From NCBI RefSeq assembly GCF_947499265.1, contig NZ_CANMNK010000010.1, positions 62,001 to 126,000 of the forward strand: a stretch of 64,000 bases of DNA, in the 5' to 3' direction. The notes beneath the pieces are model-generated. The model did no database searches and had not been told where the DNA came from. It saw only the letters and a list, made by a program, of their open reading frames with translations. This DNA comes from an uncultured Roseobacter sp. (GTDB taxonomy: Bacteria > Pseudomonadota > Alphaproteobacteria > Rhodobacterales > Rhodobacteraceae). Each line of letters opens with the position of its first letter. Within the stretch, counting starts at the first letter, position 1. The position numbers were made by a program, and so were the translations under genes. This document shows, piece by piece, positions 16,098 through 26,075 of the stretch.

Positions 16098-16676
16098 ATG
16101 GGCCAAACCATGGTGACTGATACAAAAACCGCACTTCTGGATTCCGCAGAACGGGCCGCACGCACGCGCGGTTTCGACGGCTTCAGCTATGCCGACCTGG
16201 CGCAGGACGTTGGCATCCGCAAAGCAAGCATTCATCACCACTTCCCGACGAAGGCGGCCCTGTCTGTCGCGCTGATGCAGCGGTATTCTGAAGACCTTGA
16301 ACGCGCCTCCGCCCAGATCGATGAAACCGTCCCGACAGGGGCCGGGCGGCTGCGCGCATTGATCGATCGCTACCGCGCTGCGCTGAATGGCGGCAAAAGC
16401 CTGTGCCTCTGCGTGTCATTTTCAACCAGTCGCGAGAGCCTGCCGCCGGAGGTCATCGACCAGATCCGCCGCTTTCGTTTGATGATGATCAACTGGCTGG
16501 AAACCGTGTTTGAAACGGGTCGGATGGATGGCACGATTGGCGATGTCGTCACGCCCACCGCTGAAGCATCTGCCGCATTGCCCTTGCTCGAAGGGGCGCA
16601 GCTGACGGCGCGGGCGGAGGAAGACCCGGCGCTCTTCGACACTGCATTGCAGCTCTTGCAGGCAAGACTGCGCTAA
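16098..16676 (+). CDS. TetR/AcrR family transcriptional regulator
   Basis: This 192-residue protein has an N-terminal TetR helix-turn-helix (RGFDGFSYADLAQDVGIRKASIHHHFPTK, about residues 22-50) and an all-helical ligand-binding domain ending in LTARAEEDPALFDTALQLL. It is the distal gene of the GST-cupin-amine oxidase cluster and probably represses it through the inverted repeat at 13580. A second in-frame ATG at 16110 is an equally good start. The gene converges on bchJ. Confidence 0.9.
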   Translation: MGQTMVTDTKTALLDSAERAARTRGFDGFSYADLAQDVGIRKASIHHHFPTKAALSVALMQRYSEDLERASAQIDETVPTGAGRLRALIDRYRAALNGGKSLCLCVSFSTSRESLPPEVIDQIRRFRLMMINWLETVFETGRMDGTIGDVVTPTAEASAALPLLEGAQLTARAEEDPALFDTALQLLQARLR

Positions 16677-16714
16677 GGCGCTCCCCAACTCATTTGAGCG
16701 CGGGGCGTGCCACC

Positions 16715-17311
16715 TCAAGATCGAACCAGCCGGATTTCGAATTCGCAGCCGGCATGACCCTGACAGCCACATTTCGTCTCAACCGCACGGCAGCGCCGGT
16801 GGACCAACGCGCGGTAAAGGTGCTCGAACACGGCGGCATGCCAGTGGCACGTCACGTCGCGGTGCGTCTCTCCACGGATCAGAGGGTTGTTCTCGATTTG
16901 AAAATGCCAGGGCGTGAGTGCCCGAAAGCGCCCTGATCCGGCAAAGGTCCAGGCATGCTGCGCAATTGCGCGCGCAAGGATGTAGGCTGCAAGGCTGGCA
17001 GGCAAGGCTTTGAGCACCACGTGCGCCGGTCGCGGAATGCGGTGTTTCAAGATATAGGCTGCGGTCCTTTGCCCGGCGATTTTTGACAGTCTGATGGCCG
17101 CGCCGGGCTCTTCACAGCGTAGCTGACGGTGCAAGCGTGCGGCGTCCCGCTCAGGTATCATGCTCTTGCCGTCGGGTGCCTCTGCCAGACCGGCATTGGC
17201 CATCAATTCCGTCACCCGGCGCCTGCCGCCATATTCCTCAACGACAGGCAGCAGCTGCAGTATTGCGTTTGGACCGATCAAACCGGTCTGGTCGGCGCCA
17301 TCCTCAGGCAT
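16715..17311 (-). CDS. bchJ: BchJ, bacteriochlorophyll 4-vinyl reductase-type V4R protein
   Basis: From the ATG at 17311 the protein has 198 residues; this start overlaps the bchE stop by 8 bp. The N-terminus [23 protein letters not shown] and the C-terminal V4R part ([16 protein letters not shown], then [13 protein letters not shown], a Cys-rich end) match BchJ. BchJ was first described as the 4-vinyl protochlorophyllide reductase; later work suggests it aids rather than catalyses this step. An upstream ATG at 17344, within bchE, is less likely. The bchE-bchJ arrangement is typical of purple phototrophs. Confidence 0.85.
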   Translation of the reverse strand: MPEDGADQTGLIGPNAILQLLPVVEEYGGRRRVTELMANAGLAEAPDGKSMIPERDAARLHRQLRCEEPGAAIRLSKIAGQRTAAYILKHRIPRPAHVVLKALPASLAAYILARAIAQHAWTFAGSGRFRALTPWHFQIENNPLIRGETHRDVTCHWHAAVFEHLYRALVHRRCRAVETKCGCQGHAGCEFEIRLVRS

Positions 17312-18929
17312 CCCCCATTTGTTCGGTGCTGCCACCGCAGGCACGGGCGGCGGACCGCTCCTTCATCTGCGCGCGCACCGCTTCGCGCCGCTCGGCCGCC
17401 TGGGCGGCACGATCCGCAGCGGCCTCCCAATCATCCAGTTGCGCTTCTGCCAGTTCCCGGGTTTCGTCAAAATGGAAATCCACCTTGGATTTGGTCTGCG
17501 GGCCCCAGTAACCTGCTTTGCCGAGATCATAGAATGTGCGTTTGTATCCCGCTTTGAGAAAGGCATAGAGACACCCCAGAAGATAACGCCGTCGGAAACC
17601 CGTGCCGCGCCATGGGTAGTGAAACAGTGCCTTTTTCGAATAAAACCGGCGGTAATTGTTCATCACCCCGTCCAGCAATTCGCCGCGTTCCATCTGGGCG
17701 GGCTTCATGATCGGGGTGACAAAATTGTATTTGCTGAAGTCGTAGATCTCGACCTGATCCTTGAGTTCCTGAAACAGCGGCGTGAAAGGCCAGGGCGTAT
17801 ACATCGACCAATTTGCCAGATCGGGCTGCCAGTCCCAGGCCATCTTGTAGGTTTCTTCCAGCGTTTCGGGCGTTTCATTGTCCAGCCCGACGATGAACTG
17901 CGCCTCCACCAGAATATCGGCGTCGCGCAGCAGTTTGATTGCGGTCTTGTTCTCTTCGACCTTGGTTTCCTTGTTGAACACGTCCAGCTTCATCTGCGCC
18001 GCAGCCTCAGTGCCCAGGCTGACGTGCACCAACCCGGCTTTGCGGTAGAATTTGAGCAGGTCCTTGTCGCGGTAGATGTCCGTCACCCGCGTATTGATGC
18101 CCCATTTGACCCGTTTCGGCAGGTCGCGTGCGATCAACTCCTCGCAGAAGGCGATGAATTTCTTCTTGTTGATGGTGGGTTCCTCGTCGGCCAGAATGAA
18201 AAACCCGACATCGTGGTTGTCCACGAGGTCTTCGATCTCATCGACCACATGTTTGGGATCTCTTACCCGGTAATCGCGCCAAAATTTCCATTGGCTGCAG
18301 AAGGAGCAGGTAAAGGGACATCCGCGCGCCAGATTTGGGATTGCGACGCGGGTGCCCAACGGGATGTAGATGTATTTTGACCATTCCAGAACGGTCCAGT
18401 CGGGTTTGATCTTTTCCAGATCCTTGACCGTGGAGGCCGCCTGAGTTGCAACGATCTCCTCCTGATCGACAAAGGCGAGGCCCTTGATCTTGCGCCGCTC
18501 CGCGGGCCAGCGTCCGTCTTCGATGGCCAGCATCAGTTCGGTGCAGATCTCCTCGCCCTCCCCCCGGACGATCACGTCGATCCAGGGCGCTTCGGACAAA
18601 ACTTGCTTGTACATGAAAGTAGCATGCACGCCGCCCATCACCCGGACAGCATCGGGGACGACCTGGGAGGCGATTTTCAACACATCTTCGGCCTTGTAGA
18701 TGGAAGGGGTGATGGCGGTGACCCCAACCACATCCGGCTTCAACGCTTCCATTTCCTGCGCGAGATCCGCGTCGGTTTTGTTATCCGTCATCGCATCAAT
18801 GAAATGCACATCATCGAAGCCCGCTTGTCGGAGGTGTCCCGTCAGATAGGCGACCCAGGCAGGCGGCCAGGTGCCGGCAATCTCTGCCCCGCCGGAACGG
18901 TAGTTTGGATGGACGAATAGAATACGCAT
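17304..18929 (-). CDS. bchE: BchE, anaerobic Mg-protoporphyrin IX monomethyl ester cyclase
   Basis: This 541-residue protein begins with a cobalamin-binding Rossmann domain ([36 protein letters not shown]) followed by a radical-SAM domain with Cys204-x3-Cys208-x2-Cys211 in [20 protein letters not shown]. The whole sequence has the BchE pattern. BchE makes the isocyclic ring of (bacterio)chlorophyll without oxygen, using water as the oxygen source. The C-terminal tail is Ala/Arg/Glu-rich and variable. A perfect FNR-type palindrome 57 bp upstream fits expression at low oxygen. No other photosynthesis genes apart from bchJ are in the window. Confidence 0.93.
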   Translation of the reverse strand: MRILFVHPNYRSGGAEIAGTWPPAWVAYLTGHLRQAGFDDVHFIDAMTDNKTDADLAQEMEALKPDVVGVTAITPSIYKAEDVLKIASQVVPDAVRVMGGVHATFMYKQVLSEAPWIDVIVRGEGEEICTELMLAIEDGRWPAERRKIKGLAFVDQEEIVATQAASTVKDLEKIKPDWTVLEWSKYIYIPLGTRVAIPNLARGCPFTCSFCSQWKFWRDYRVRDPKHVVDEIEDLVDNHDVGFFILADEEPTINKKKFIAFCEELIARDLPKRVKWGINTRVTDIYRDKDLLKFYRKAGLVHVSLGTEAAAQMKLDVFNKETKVEENKTAIKLLRDADILVEAQFIVGLDNETPETLEETYKMAWDWQPDLANWSMYTPWPFTPLFQELKDQVEIYDFSKYNFVTPIMKPAQMERGELLDGVMNNYRRFYSKKALFHYPWRGTGFRRRYLLGCLYAFLKAGYKRTFYDLGKAGYWGPQTKSKVDFHFDETRELAEAQLDDWEAAADRAAQAAERREAVRAQMKERSAARACGGSTEQMGDA

Positions 18930-18985
18930 CTGACATACCTCCTGATACTGTCAGGTTTAGTTTACACTTCTGCCGTCACTTTAAC

Positions 18986-18999
18986 TTGACCTGAGTCAA
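18986..18999. promoter_or_regulatory. FNR-type palindrome upstream of bchE
   Basis: TTGAC-CTGA-GTCAA is a perfect palindrome of the FNR/FnrL type. The centre is 63 bp from the bchE ATG, so a class-II start would leave a leader of about 22 nt. FnrL control of bchE and hemN is known in Rhodobacter; here it is inferred. Confidence 0.7.
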
Positions 19000-19034
19000 C
19001 AAAGGTCATTTTGGCCGGAATAAGGCCCGAGGCG

Positions 19035-20387
19035 CTAAGACGCTTTGGAATACATGCCCAATGCCACCTTGCTGTGGTCGTACATATTGGCCACCAGACG
19101 TGCCAGGTGTCGACCGTCCGAGCGTAAGGCAAGCTGCCCTGGCGTGCGCGCGATAAGGTCGCCGAACCTTTCACATACCGCGTCGTGATCGGTATCGAGC
19201 GTTTCCGTCAGCGTGCCAAAGGTATCGCGCAGCTCTGCCAGATCCGCTTTGAAATTGCACATGATCATCTCGACAAGGCGCGCGCGCATGATGTCATCCG
19301 GTGAATGCTCATGCCCACGGAACCCGGCCAACGTCCCCTCCTGGATCCGCTGAATATAGGCGGCGGTGGCAGAGGCGTTTTGCACATACCCCTGCTCGAA
19401 ACGCGAAATCGACGACGCCCCGATGCCGATCAGGGTCTGACAACTGTCCTCGGTATAGCCTTGGAAATTACGCCTTAGATCTCCGGTACGGGCCGATATG
19501 GCCAGACGGTCATCCGGTTTTGCGAAGTGATCGATCCCAATCGCTTCCATCCCCGCGCCCTGAAACTTCGATGCGGCCAGTTCCGACAGCGCGTGACGGG
19601 TTTCATCATCGGGCAGCGAGGCGTCCTTGATCAGATTCTGGCGCTTGGACATATGCGGCACATGCGCGTAGCCAAAAAGCGCGATACGGTCCGGGTCCAG
19701 CTGTAGCGTTTTGTTGATGGAGGCGTCGATTTTTGCAAGCGTCTGAAAGGGCAGCCCGTAGACCAGATCCGCGTTCAGCGAATGAATACCTGCATCGCGC
19801 AGCATATCGACGCAATCGCGCGTCTGCTCGAAACTTTGCTGGCGTCCAATGGCCTGCTGCACATCTTCGGCAAAGTCCTGAATGCCGATACTGGCGCGGG
19901 TCATGCCAACCTCCGAAAGTGCCGCGATCTTATCCGCGTCGACCATCGTCGGATCGATTTCCACCGAAAACTCGAAATCATCGTCAGCGGGAATGACGCC
20001 CCTGATGTCTTCCGCCAGTTGATGAATCCACTCAGGCTGTAAAATGGTGGGGGTGCCGCCGCCCCAGTGCAACCTGCCCATCCTGGCGCCTTTGGGCAGC
20101 GTTTCGCGCAGCAGCGCCAATTCCGCTTTCACAACGTCCAGGTATCGCTCGACCGGGCCAAGCGTCTGGGTGCCTTGGGTCCGGCAGGCGCAAAACCAGC
20201 AGAGCCGTTCGCAAAACGGGATATGCACATAGATGGACACCGGCACATCCGGGTCCAGCGCGCTGAGGCATTGCGTCTGGAAACCGGCGCCCACATCCTT
20301 GGTGAAGACGGTGGCAGGGGGATAGCTCGTGTATCGAGGTATCCGGGCGTCAAAAAAGCCCAAGGCTCTGAGTTGATCATTCTTCAT
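19035..20387 (-). CDS. hemN: Oxygen-independent coproporphyrinogen III oxidase
   Basis: The 450-residue protein is taken from the ATG at 20387, which gives the usual HemN length and an N-terminus reading FFDARIPRYTSYPPATVF. The radical-SAM cysteines are Cys59, Cys63 and Cys66, with the extra Cys68, in HIPFCERLCWFCACRT. GGGTPTIL and SIGIQDF follow, as in HemN. It converts coproporphyrinogen III to protoporphyrinogen IX with SAM in place of oxygen. Longer starts up to 20528 add a Pro/Arg-rich stretch with no family similarity. It is the haem-branch partner of bchE in an oxygen-limited tetrapyrrole pathway. Confidence 0.93.
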   Translation of the reverse strand: MKNDQLRALGFFDARIPRYTSYPPATVFTKDVGAGFQTQCLSALDPDVPVSIYVHIPFCERLCWFCACRTQGTQTLGPVERYLDVVKAELALLRETLPKGARMGRLHWGGGTPTILQPEWIHQLAEDIRGVIPADDDFEFSVEIDPTMVDADKIAALSEVGMTRASIGIQDFAEDVQQAIGRQQSFEQTRDCVDMLRDAGIHSLNADLVYGLPFQTLAKIDASINKTLQLDPDRIALFGYAHVPHMSKRQNLIKDASLPDDETRHALSELAASKFQGAGMEAIGIDHFAKPDDRLAISARTGDLRRNFQGYTEDSCQTLIGIGASSISRFEQGYVQNASATAAYIQRIQEGTLAGFRGHEHSPDDIMRARLVEMIMCNFKADLAELRDTFGTLTETLDTDHDAVCERFGDLIARTPGQLALRSDGRHLARLVANMYDHSKVALGMYSKAS

Positions 20388-20418
20388 GGGCGCGACTTTA
20401 CCGCCGCGCGCCATGGCG

Positions 20419-20432
20419 TCTTTGACATAGGA
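20419..20432. promoter_or_regulatory. Weak FNR-like box upstream of hemN
   Basis: On the minus strand TTGTC-CTAT-GTCAA has symmetric GTCAA and near-symmetric TTGTC arms. It is only 39 bp (centre) before the hemN ATG, which would leave almost no leader for class-II activation. Listed as a low-confidence candidate because hemN is a common FNR target. Confidence 0.3.
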
Positions 20433-20481
20433 CAAGCTGCTGACTTTCGGCGGCGTGTGCCCCAACGGAAAGCTGGGCGGT

Positions 20482-21240
<759 letters not shown>

Positions 21241-21280
21241 AGGGGTCTCTCTTTGCGCTCGACGTCAATTCCGAAGCTCG

Positions 21281-21300
21281 TTATGTTACCGGTAACGTAA
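21281..21300. promoter_or_regulatory. GntR/IdnR-like LacI-family operator
   Basis: TTATGTTACC and GGTAACGTAA form a near-perfect 20-bp palindrome with one mismatch. The core TGTTACCGGTAAC resembles the E. coli GntR/IdnR operator (ATGTTA-N4-TAACAT). It lies in the 110-bp gap between the divergent idnO-like and idnD-like genes. The matching regulator is not in the window. Confidence 0.7.
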
Positions 21301-21350
21301 GAAGTCAAGCAAACTGAAGGCCGCCGAAGCGCGGCCAGGGAGAAGACCTG

Positions 21351-22382
21351 ATGAAATCGCTGGTGATCCACGCCCCCCGTGATCTGCGGATCGAAGACAC
21401 GCCGGAGGAAACGCCCGGTCCGGGTGAGGTACAGGTCGCGATTGCGACCGGCGGGATCTGTGGCTCGGACCTGCATTATTATCAGCATGGCGGCATCGGT
21501 ACTATTCGTCTGAAAGAGCCGATGATCCTGGGCCATGAGGTATCCGGGCATATCACCGCCCTGGGGGATGGGGTTTCCGGATTGAAACTTGGCCAGCTTG
21601 TCGCCGTGTCACCCTCACGCCCCTGCCACGCTTGTGCTTATTGCCATGAAGGCAAACTCAATCATTGCCTGAACATGCGTTTTTACGGCTCTGCCATGCC
21701 CTTCCCGCATATTCAGGGCGCGTTTCGTCAGGTGCTGGTGGCGGATCAGGCCCAATGCGCGCCTGCGGATGGGCTTTCAGCTGGCGAAGCGGCGATGGCG
21801 GAACCGCTGGCCGTTTGCCTGCATGGCGCGCGGCAGGCGGGGGAGCTTTTGGGCAAACGCGTTCTGGTGACCGGCTGCGGCCCCATCGGGCTTTTATGCA
21901 TCCTGGCCGCGCGCCGCGCGGGTGCTGCGGAAATCGTGGCAACGGATCTGACGGATTTCACCCTGAAAATGGCCGCCGAAAACGGTGCGGATCGGGTGAT
22001 CAACTCCGGCAAAGAGCCCGAAGCGCTGAAAGAATACGAAGCGGACAAAGGCACCTTTGACGTGCTCTTTGAATGCACCGGCGTCGCCCCTGCCCTCGCC
22101 TCGGGCATTGCCGCACTGCGCCCGCGCGGGACCATCGTGCAACTGGGCCTTGGCGGGGATATGCAGGTGCCGGTTCAGGCGATCACCGCCAAAGAGCTGC
22201 AATTGCGAGGGTCTTTTCGGTTCCATGAGGAGTTTTTCACTGGCGTCGAGTTGATGCGCAAAGGGTTGATCGACGTGAAACCACTGATCACCCAAACCCT
22301 TGATCTTGCGGATGCGGTTGCGGCCTTTGAGCTGGCCGCCGACCGCACGCAAGCCATGAAGGCACAGATTGCCTTCGGGTGA
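21351..22382 (+). CDS. idnD: L-idonate 5-dehydrogenase-like zinc alcohol dehydrogenase
   Basis: This 343-residue medium-chain dehydrogenase has the catalytic Zn site GGICGSDLHYYQHGG...GHEVSG, a structural-Zn cysteine loop (PCHACAYCHEGKLNHC) and the Rossmann motif VTGCGPIGLLCI. The start of the catalytic domain matches L-idonate 5-dehydrogenases of the sorbitol dehydrogenase group. It oxidises L-idonate to 5-ketogluconate with NAD(P)+, feeding the divergent IdnO-like enzyme. It is the first gene of a three-gene plus-strand operon. Confidence 0.88.
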   Translation: MKSLVIHAPRDLRIEDTPEETPGPGEVQVAIATGGICGSDLHYYQHGGIGTIRLKEPMILGHEVSGHITALGDGVSGLKLGQLVAVSPSRPCHACAYCHEGKLNHCLNMRFYGSAMPFPHIQGAFRQVLVADQAQCAPADGLSAGEAAMAEPLAVCLHGARQAGELLGKRVLVTGCGPIGLLCILAARRAGAAEIVATDLTDFTLKMAAENGADRVINSGKEPEALKEYEADKGTFDVLFECTGVAPALASGIAALRPRGTIVQLGLGGDMQVPVQAITAKELQLRGSFRFHEEFFTGVELMRKGLIDVKPLITQTLDLADAVAAFELAADRTQAMKAQIAFG

Positions 22383-22470
22383 TTGCTGCGGATTTTAACA
22401 GAGACAAACGGACCTTTCGATTTGGCACACAGGTGCTATCGTTTGGCTGACAAAATGAGGAGGCGCGGCA

Positions 22471-23367
22471 GTGTCATTCTTTGAAGTACACGACCCGGTT
22501 TTTGGGCAATACGTGTTGGGCAATGCGCCGGTGAAACAACTGGCGACCGGCTTCGACTGGGTTGAGGGGCCGGTGTGGTTCGGCGATGCCGGTTGCCTAT
22601 TGTTCTCGGACATTCCGAACAACCGCATCCTGCGCTGGACGCCGGAGGCGGGCATCACCACCTACCGTGCGCCGTCCGACTATGCCAATGGCCACACGCG
22701 CGACAATGCGGGGCGCCTGGTGTCCTGCGAGCACGGCACACGCCGGGTCACCCGCACGGAACTGGACGGCAGCATTACGGTGATCGCAGACAGCTTTGAC
22801 GGCAAACCGCTCAACTCCCCGAACGACGTTGTGGTGAAATCCGACGGGTCGATCTGGTTCAGCGATCCGCACTACGGCATCATGACCAACTACGAAGGGT
22901 TTACAGGGCAACAGGAAAATCCCTGTGTCGTCTACCGGGCCGATCCGGAAACGGGTGCGCTGGACGTAGTAGTCGATGATATGAATTGCCCCAACGGGCT
23001 GGCGTTTTCGCCGGACGAAAGTCTGCTCTATGTGGCCGACACGGGGCGGATGTTTTCGGATGATGCGCAGCACATCAGGGTCTATGATGTCACCGGCAAT
23101 GCGGTTCAGAACGGCAGGCATTTTCACACCATCGATCCGGGTGCCGCAGACGGGATACGCGTTGATACCGACGGCAATCTGTGGTCATCGGCTGCGGATG
23201 GCGTGCACTGTATCGCGCCGGATGGGCGATTATTGGGGAAAATTCTTGTGCCTGAACTGGTTTCAAACATCTGTTTTGGCGGGCGGGCGAAACATGAGCT
23301 CTACATCACCGCAACCACCAGCATCTACCGTGTGACCCTGAACCGCAGCGGCGTGCAGTTTCCATGA
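22471..23367 (+). CDS. SMP-30/gluconolactonase family protein
   Basis: This 298-residue six-bladed propeller starts with GTG behind a strong GAGGAGG site. Metal and active-site positions of the family are visible: Glu in FDWVEGPVWF, Asn in NSPNDVVVKSDGSIWFSDPHYG, Asn in DMNCPNGLAFSPDESLLYVADT, and Asp in GAADGIRVDTDGNLW. It probably hydrolyses a sugar lactone such as glucono- or gulonolactone to the aldonate. It overlaps the next gene by ATGA, so the two are co-translated. Confidence 0.9.
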   Translation: MSFFEVHDPVFGQYVLGNAPVKQLATGFDWVEGPVWFGDAGCLLFSDIPNNRILRWTPEAGITTYRAPSDYANGHTRDNAGRLVSCEHGTRRVTRTELDGSITVIADSFDGKPLNSPNDVVVKSDGSIWFSDPHYGIMTNYEGFTGQQENPCVVYRADPETGALDVVVDDMNCPNGLAFSPDESLLYVADTGRMFSDDAQHIRVYDVTGNAVQNGRHFHTIDPGAADGIRVDTDGNLWSSAADGVHCIAPDGRLLGKILVPELVSNICFGGRAKHELYITATTSIYRVTLNRSGVQFP

Positions 23368-24761
23368 GCAGCGAGATCGGCCTGATCGGTCTTGGCACCA
23401 TGGGTGCGGCACTGGCGCTGAACATCGCGGAGAAGGGTTTCGACATCGCGGTGTGGAACCGCACCACGCAGGTGACGCGGGATTTCCATGGCGCTGCGGG
23501 TGATCTGGCTCCTCGCATCACCCCAACAGACAGCCTTGAGGATTTTGTTCAGGCCATCAAGGAACCGCGCGCGATCATCCTGATGGTGCCAGCGGGCGAC
23601 ATCGTTGATGCGCAAATTGAAGCGTTAAGGCCCTTGCTTGGCCCGGACGATCTGATCATCGATGCGGGCAACGCCAATTTCCACGACACCAACCGCCGCG
23701 CGCGCGAGGCGACGGGCCCGTTTCTGGGCATCGGCGTTTCGGGCGGCGAAGAAGGCGCGCGGCACGGCCCGTCGATCATGGGCGGCGGTAAACGCGACTA
23801 TTGGGACCGGGTGGCGCATATTCTCGACGCCATCAGCGCGAAATACGACGGCACGCCTTGCGCGACATGGATGGGTGAAGAGGGCGCAGGCCACTTCGTC
23901 AAGGCGGTGCACAACGGGATTGAATACGCCGACATGCAGATGATCGCCGAGGTCTACGGCATTCTGCGTGACGGGATGGGCTATGACGCACCTGCGGTGG
24001 CAAAGGTATTTGACGCCTGGAATGATGGGCCGCTACGCTCGTATCTCGTGGAAATCTCCGGGAAGGTCGCAGCAGCCCAAGACGCAGCAACGGGCGGCCC
24101 ACTGCTGGATGTAATCATGGATTCGGCTGGCCAAAAAGGGACCGGACGCTGGACCGTGGTCGAAGCGCAGCATCTTGCCTCCCCGGTTCCGGCCATCGAG
24201 GCCGCGGTTGTGGCGCGAAATCTCTCGTCCCGCCGGGAGACCCGTGCCTTTGGCGAAGACCTGTTCGGCGCGGCCCCCAAGCCGCTCGGCGAGGATGCGC
24301 TGACAATAGATACTTTGGAACAAGCGCTGATCGCCGGGAAGATCCTCTGCTACGCGCAGGGTTTTGCGATGATTTCCGCCGCCTCCGAGGCCTTTGGCTG
24401 GGCCCTGCCCCTGCCCGATATCGCGCGGGTCTGGCGTGAGGGCTGCATCATCCGGTCCGATATGCTCAACGACATGGCGGATGCACTCACCGACGATCCC
24501 GAGCAGAACCTGATGTTTGCGCCCTATTTTGCGGATCAGATGAAAACCACCCATGGCGCGCTCCGGCAAGTTGTCGCGCAGGCCGCATTGCATGGGTTGC
24601 CCGCACCGGCGTTAGGCTCCGGCCTCGCGTATTTTGACGCCATGCGGACCAAGCGGGGCACGGCGAATATGATTCAGGGCCAGCGTGATTACTTCGGCCT
24701 GCACGGGTTTGTGCGGCTCGACGATGGCAAAAGCGATCAGCATGGGCCGTGGGCACAATAG
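23364..24761 (+). CDS. gnd: 6-phosphogluconate dehydrogenase, decarboxylating
   Basis: This 465-residue protein has the family's usual length. The Rossmann start is IGLGTMGAALALNIAEKGFDIAVWNRT. The substrate signature GVSGGEEGARHGPSIMGGG and the catalytic Lys/His-Asn segment GAGHFVKAVHNGIEYADMQ follow. The C-terminal domain holds RGTANMIQGQRDYFGLHGF. It converts 6-phosphogluconate to ribulose 5-phosphate, CO2 and NADPH. It completes the idonate-gluconate route, but no gluconokinase or sugar-acid transporter is present in the window. Confidence 0.95.
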   Translation: MSSEIGLIGLGTMGAALALNIAEKGFDIAVWNRTTQVTRDFHGAAGDLAPRITPTDSLEDFVQAIKEPRAIILMVPAGDIVDAQIEALRPLLGPDDLIIDAGNANFHDTNRRAREATGPFLGIGVSGGEEGARHGPSIMGGGKRDYWDRVAHILDAISAKYDGTPCATWMGEEGAGHFVKAVHNGIEYADMQMIAEVYGILRDGMGYDAPAVAKVFDAWNDGPLRSYLVEISGKVAAAQDAATGGPLLDVIMDSAGQKGTGRWTVVEAQHLASPVPAIEAAVVARNLSSRRETRAFGEDLFGAAPKPLGEDALTIDTLEQALIAGKILCYAQGFAMISAASEAFGWALPLPDIARVWREGCIIRSDMLNDMADALTDDPEQNLMFAPYFADQMKTTHGALRQVVAQAALHGLPAPALGSGLAYFDAMRTKRGTANMIQGQRDYFGLHGFVRLDDGKSDQHGPWAQ

Positions 24762-24816
24762 AGCGATGTTGAACACGGCCATTTTAGCCGCGCCTGAAAC
24801 GCGCTAGGTTACGGCC

Positions 24817-25449
24817 ATGCCGATGCGCGCCCAACCCCGCGACGATCTGATCGTCTGTCCGCATTGCGATGCGGTCTACACTCTGGCCCGCCCCGGTCAT
24901 GGCGAGCGCGCGGTCTGTCATCGCTGTGATACCGTGTTGATCATGCCGCGCCGCAAAGCGGGCCTGCAGATCATCGCCCTGTCGGTTGCGATTGTGATCC
25001 TGATCACGGCAGCAGCCATTTTCCCTTTCCTGTCGATCTCTGTCGCTGGGGCGCATAACTCGGTGTCGGTGTTGGACGCAGCCTTGGCCTTCAGCGACGG
25101 CCCGTTGGTGATCCTCTCCCTCGCAACGGCGGCGCTGATCATTTTCGTCCCGCTGGCGCGTGTTTTACTGTCGCTCTACGTGTTGGTCCCCATCGTAATG
25201 GACAAGCCCCCTGCCCCCGGGGCCGCGCTGGCTTTTCGCCTCGCCGAGGCCCTGCGCCCCTGGTCCATGGCGGAAATATTCGCGATTGGCTGCGCGGTGG
25301 CGCTAGTCAAAATCAGTTCGTTGGCCGATGTCAGCCTGGGCCCTGCCTTTTGGCTTTTCGCGATTCTGGTGGTTTTGGTGGTGGTGCAGGATAACTTTTT
25401 GTGCAGGTGGTCGGTATGGAACGCGCTCAGCAACCCAAAGAAGTCATAA
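24817..25449 (+). CDS. PqiA-type membrane protein, first half
   Basis: This 210-residue protein has an N-terminal zinc ribbon (CPHCDAVYTLARPGHGERAVCHRCDTVL) and four TM helices, one PqiA repeat. E. coli PqiA has two such repeats in one chain; here the second repeat is a separate gene in another frame. It is part of an MCE-type system thought to link inner and outer membranes for lipid movement. The gene is first in the pqi operon. Confidence 0.88.
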   Translation: MPMRAQPRDDLIVCPHCDAVYTLARPGHGERAVCHRCDTVLIMPRRKAGLQIIALSVAIVILITAAAIFPFLSISVAGAHNSVSVLDAALAFSDGPLVILSLATAALIIFVPLARVLLSLYVLVPIVMDKPPAPGAALAFRLAEALRPWSMAEIFAIGCAVALVKISSLADVSLGPAFWLFAILVVLVVVQDNFLCRWSVWNALSNPKKS

Positions 25450-26075
25450 GCGCAAAGGAGATGGGTGTTGTGGCCTGCACACGCTGCATGCAGGTCTGGC
25501 CGCAGGAGGTGGAATTCTGCGACCGCTGCGGGCATCGATTGGTCCAGCGTGACATCAAGAGCCTGCAGCGGGTCTGGGCGCTCTGGGTCGTGGGGCTGAT
25601 GTGCTACATTCCGGCCAATCTCTACCCCATGCTGCAAACGCGCACGTTTTTCAGCGTCCAGCAGGACACCATTGTGGGCGGCGCCATCGAGCTCATCGAA
25701 TATGGCAGCATTGGCGTTGCCATCATCATCCTGATCGCCAGCGTGATGATCCCGATCGCGAAATTTCTTGCCATCGCATTTCTGTCGGTCTCGGTTGCGC
25801 GCCCGTCAAGTGTTTCAAAGAACCAGCGACAGTTGCTGTATGAGGTCGTGGAATACATCGGCAGGTGGTCCATGATCGACATATTTGTTGTTGCGATCCT
25901 GTCATCATTGGTGCAACTCAATGTTCTGGTGGCCATTAACCCCGGTCCAGCCAGTCTTTTTTTTGCTCTGTCCGTGATTTTCACTATGCTTTCCGCACAG
26001 GCCTTTGACAGTCGCATGATCTGGGACGCGCAGCAGCAGGGTGAAGGACAAGTGAATAATGACGAACACCCCTGA
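25416..26075 (+). CDS. PqiA-type membrane protein, second half
   Basis: From the ATG at 25416 (AGGTGG site 5 bp upstream) the protein has 219 residues. It has its own zinc ribbon (CTRCMQVWPQEVEFCDRCGHRL) and four TM helices with MCYIPANLYPML and VEYIGRWSMIDIFVVAIL, the conserved PqiA core. It overlaps the first half by 34 bp in a different frame. Because each half has a complete ribbon and ribosome site, this is a natural split rather than a recent frameshift. Confidence 0.88.
   Translation: MERAQQPKEVISAKEMGVVACTRCMQVWPQEVEFCDRCGHRLVQRDIKSLQRVWALWVVGLMCYIPANLYPMLQTRTFFSVQQDTIVGGAIELIEYGSIGVAIIILIASVMIPIAKFLAIAFLSVSVARPSSVSKNQRQLLYEVVEYIGRWSMIDIFVVAILSSLVQLNVLVAINPGPASLFFALSVIFTMLSAQAFDSRMIWDAQQQGEGQVNNDEHP

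Noticed and set aside
25401-25449. Frameshift in pqiA
   Set aside because: Both halves have their own zinc ribbon, start and ribosome site, so the overlap is a natural gene junction and not a broken gene.
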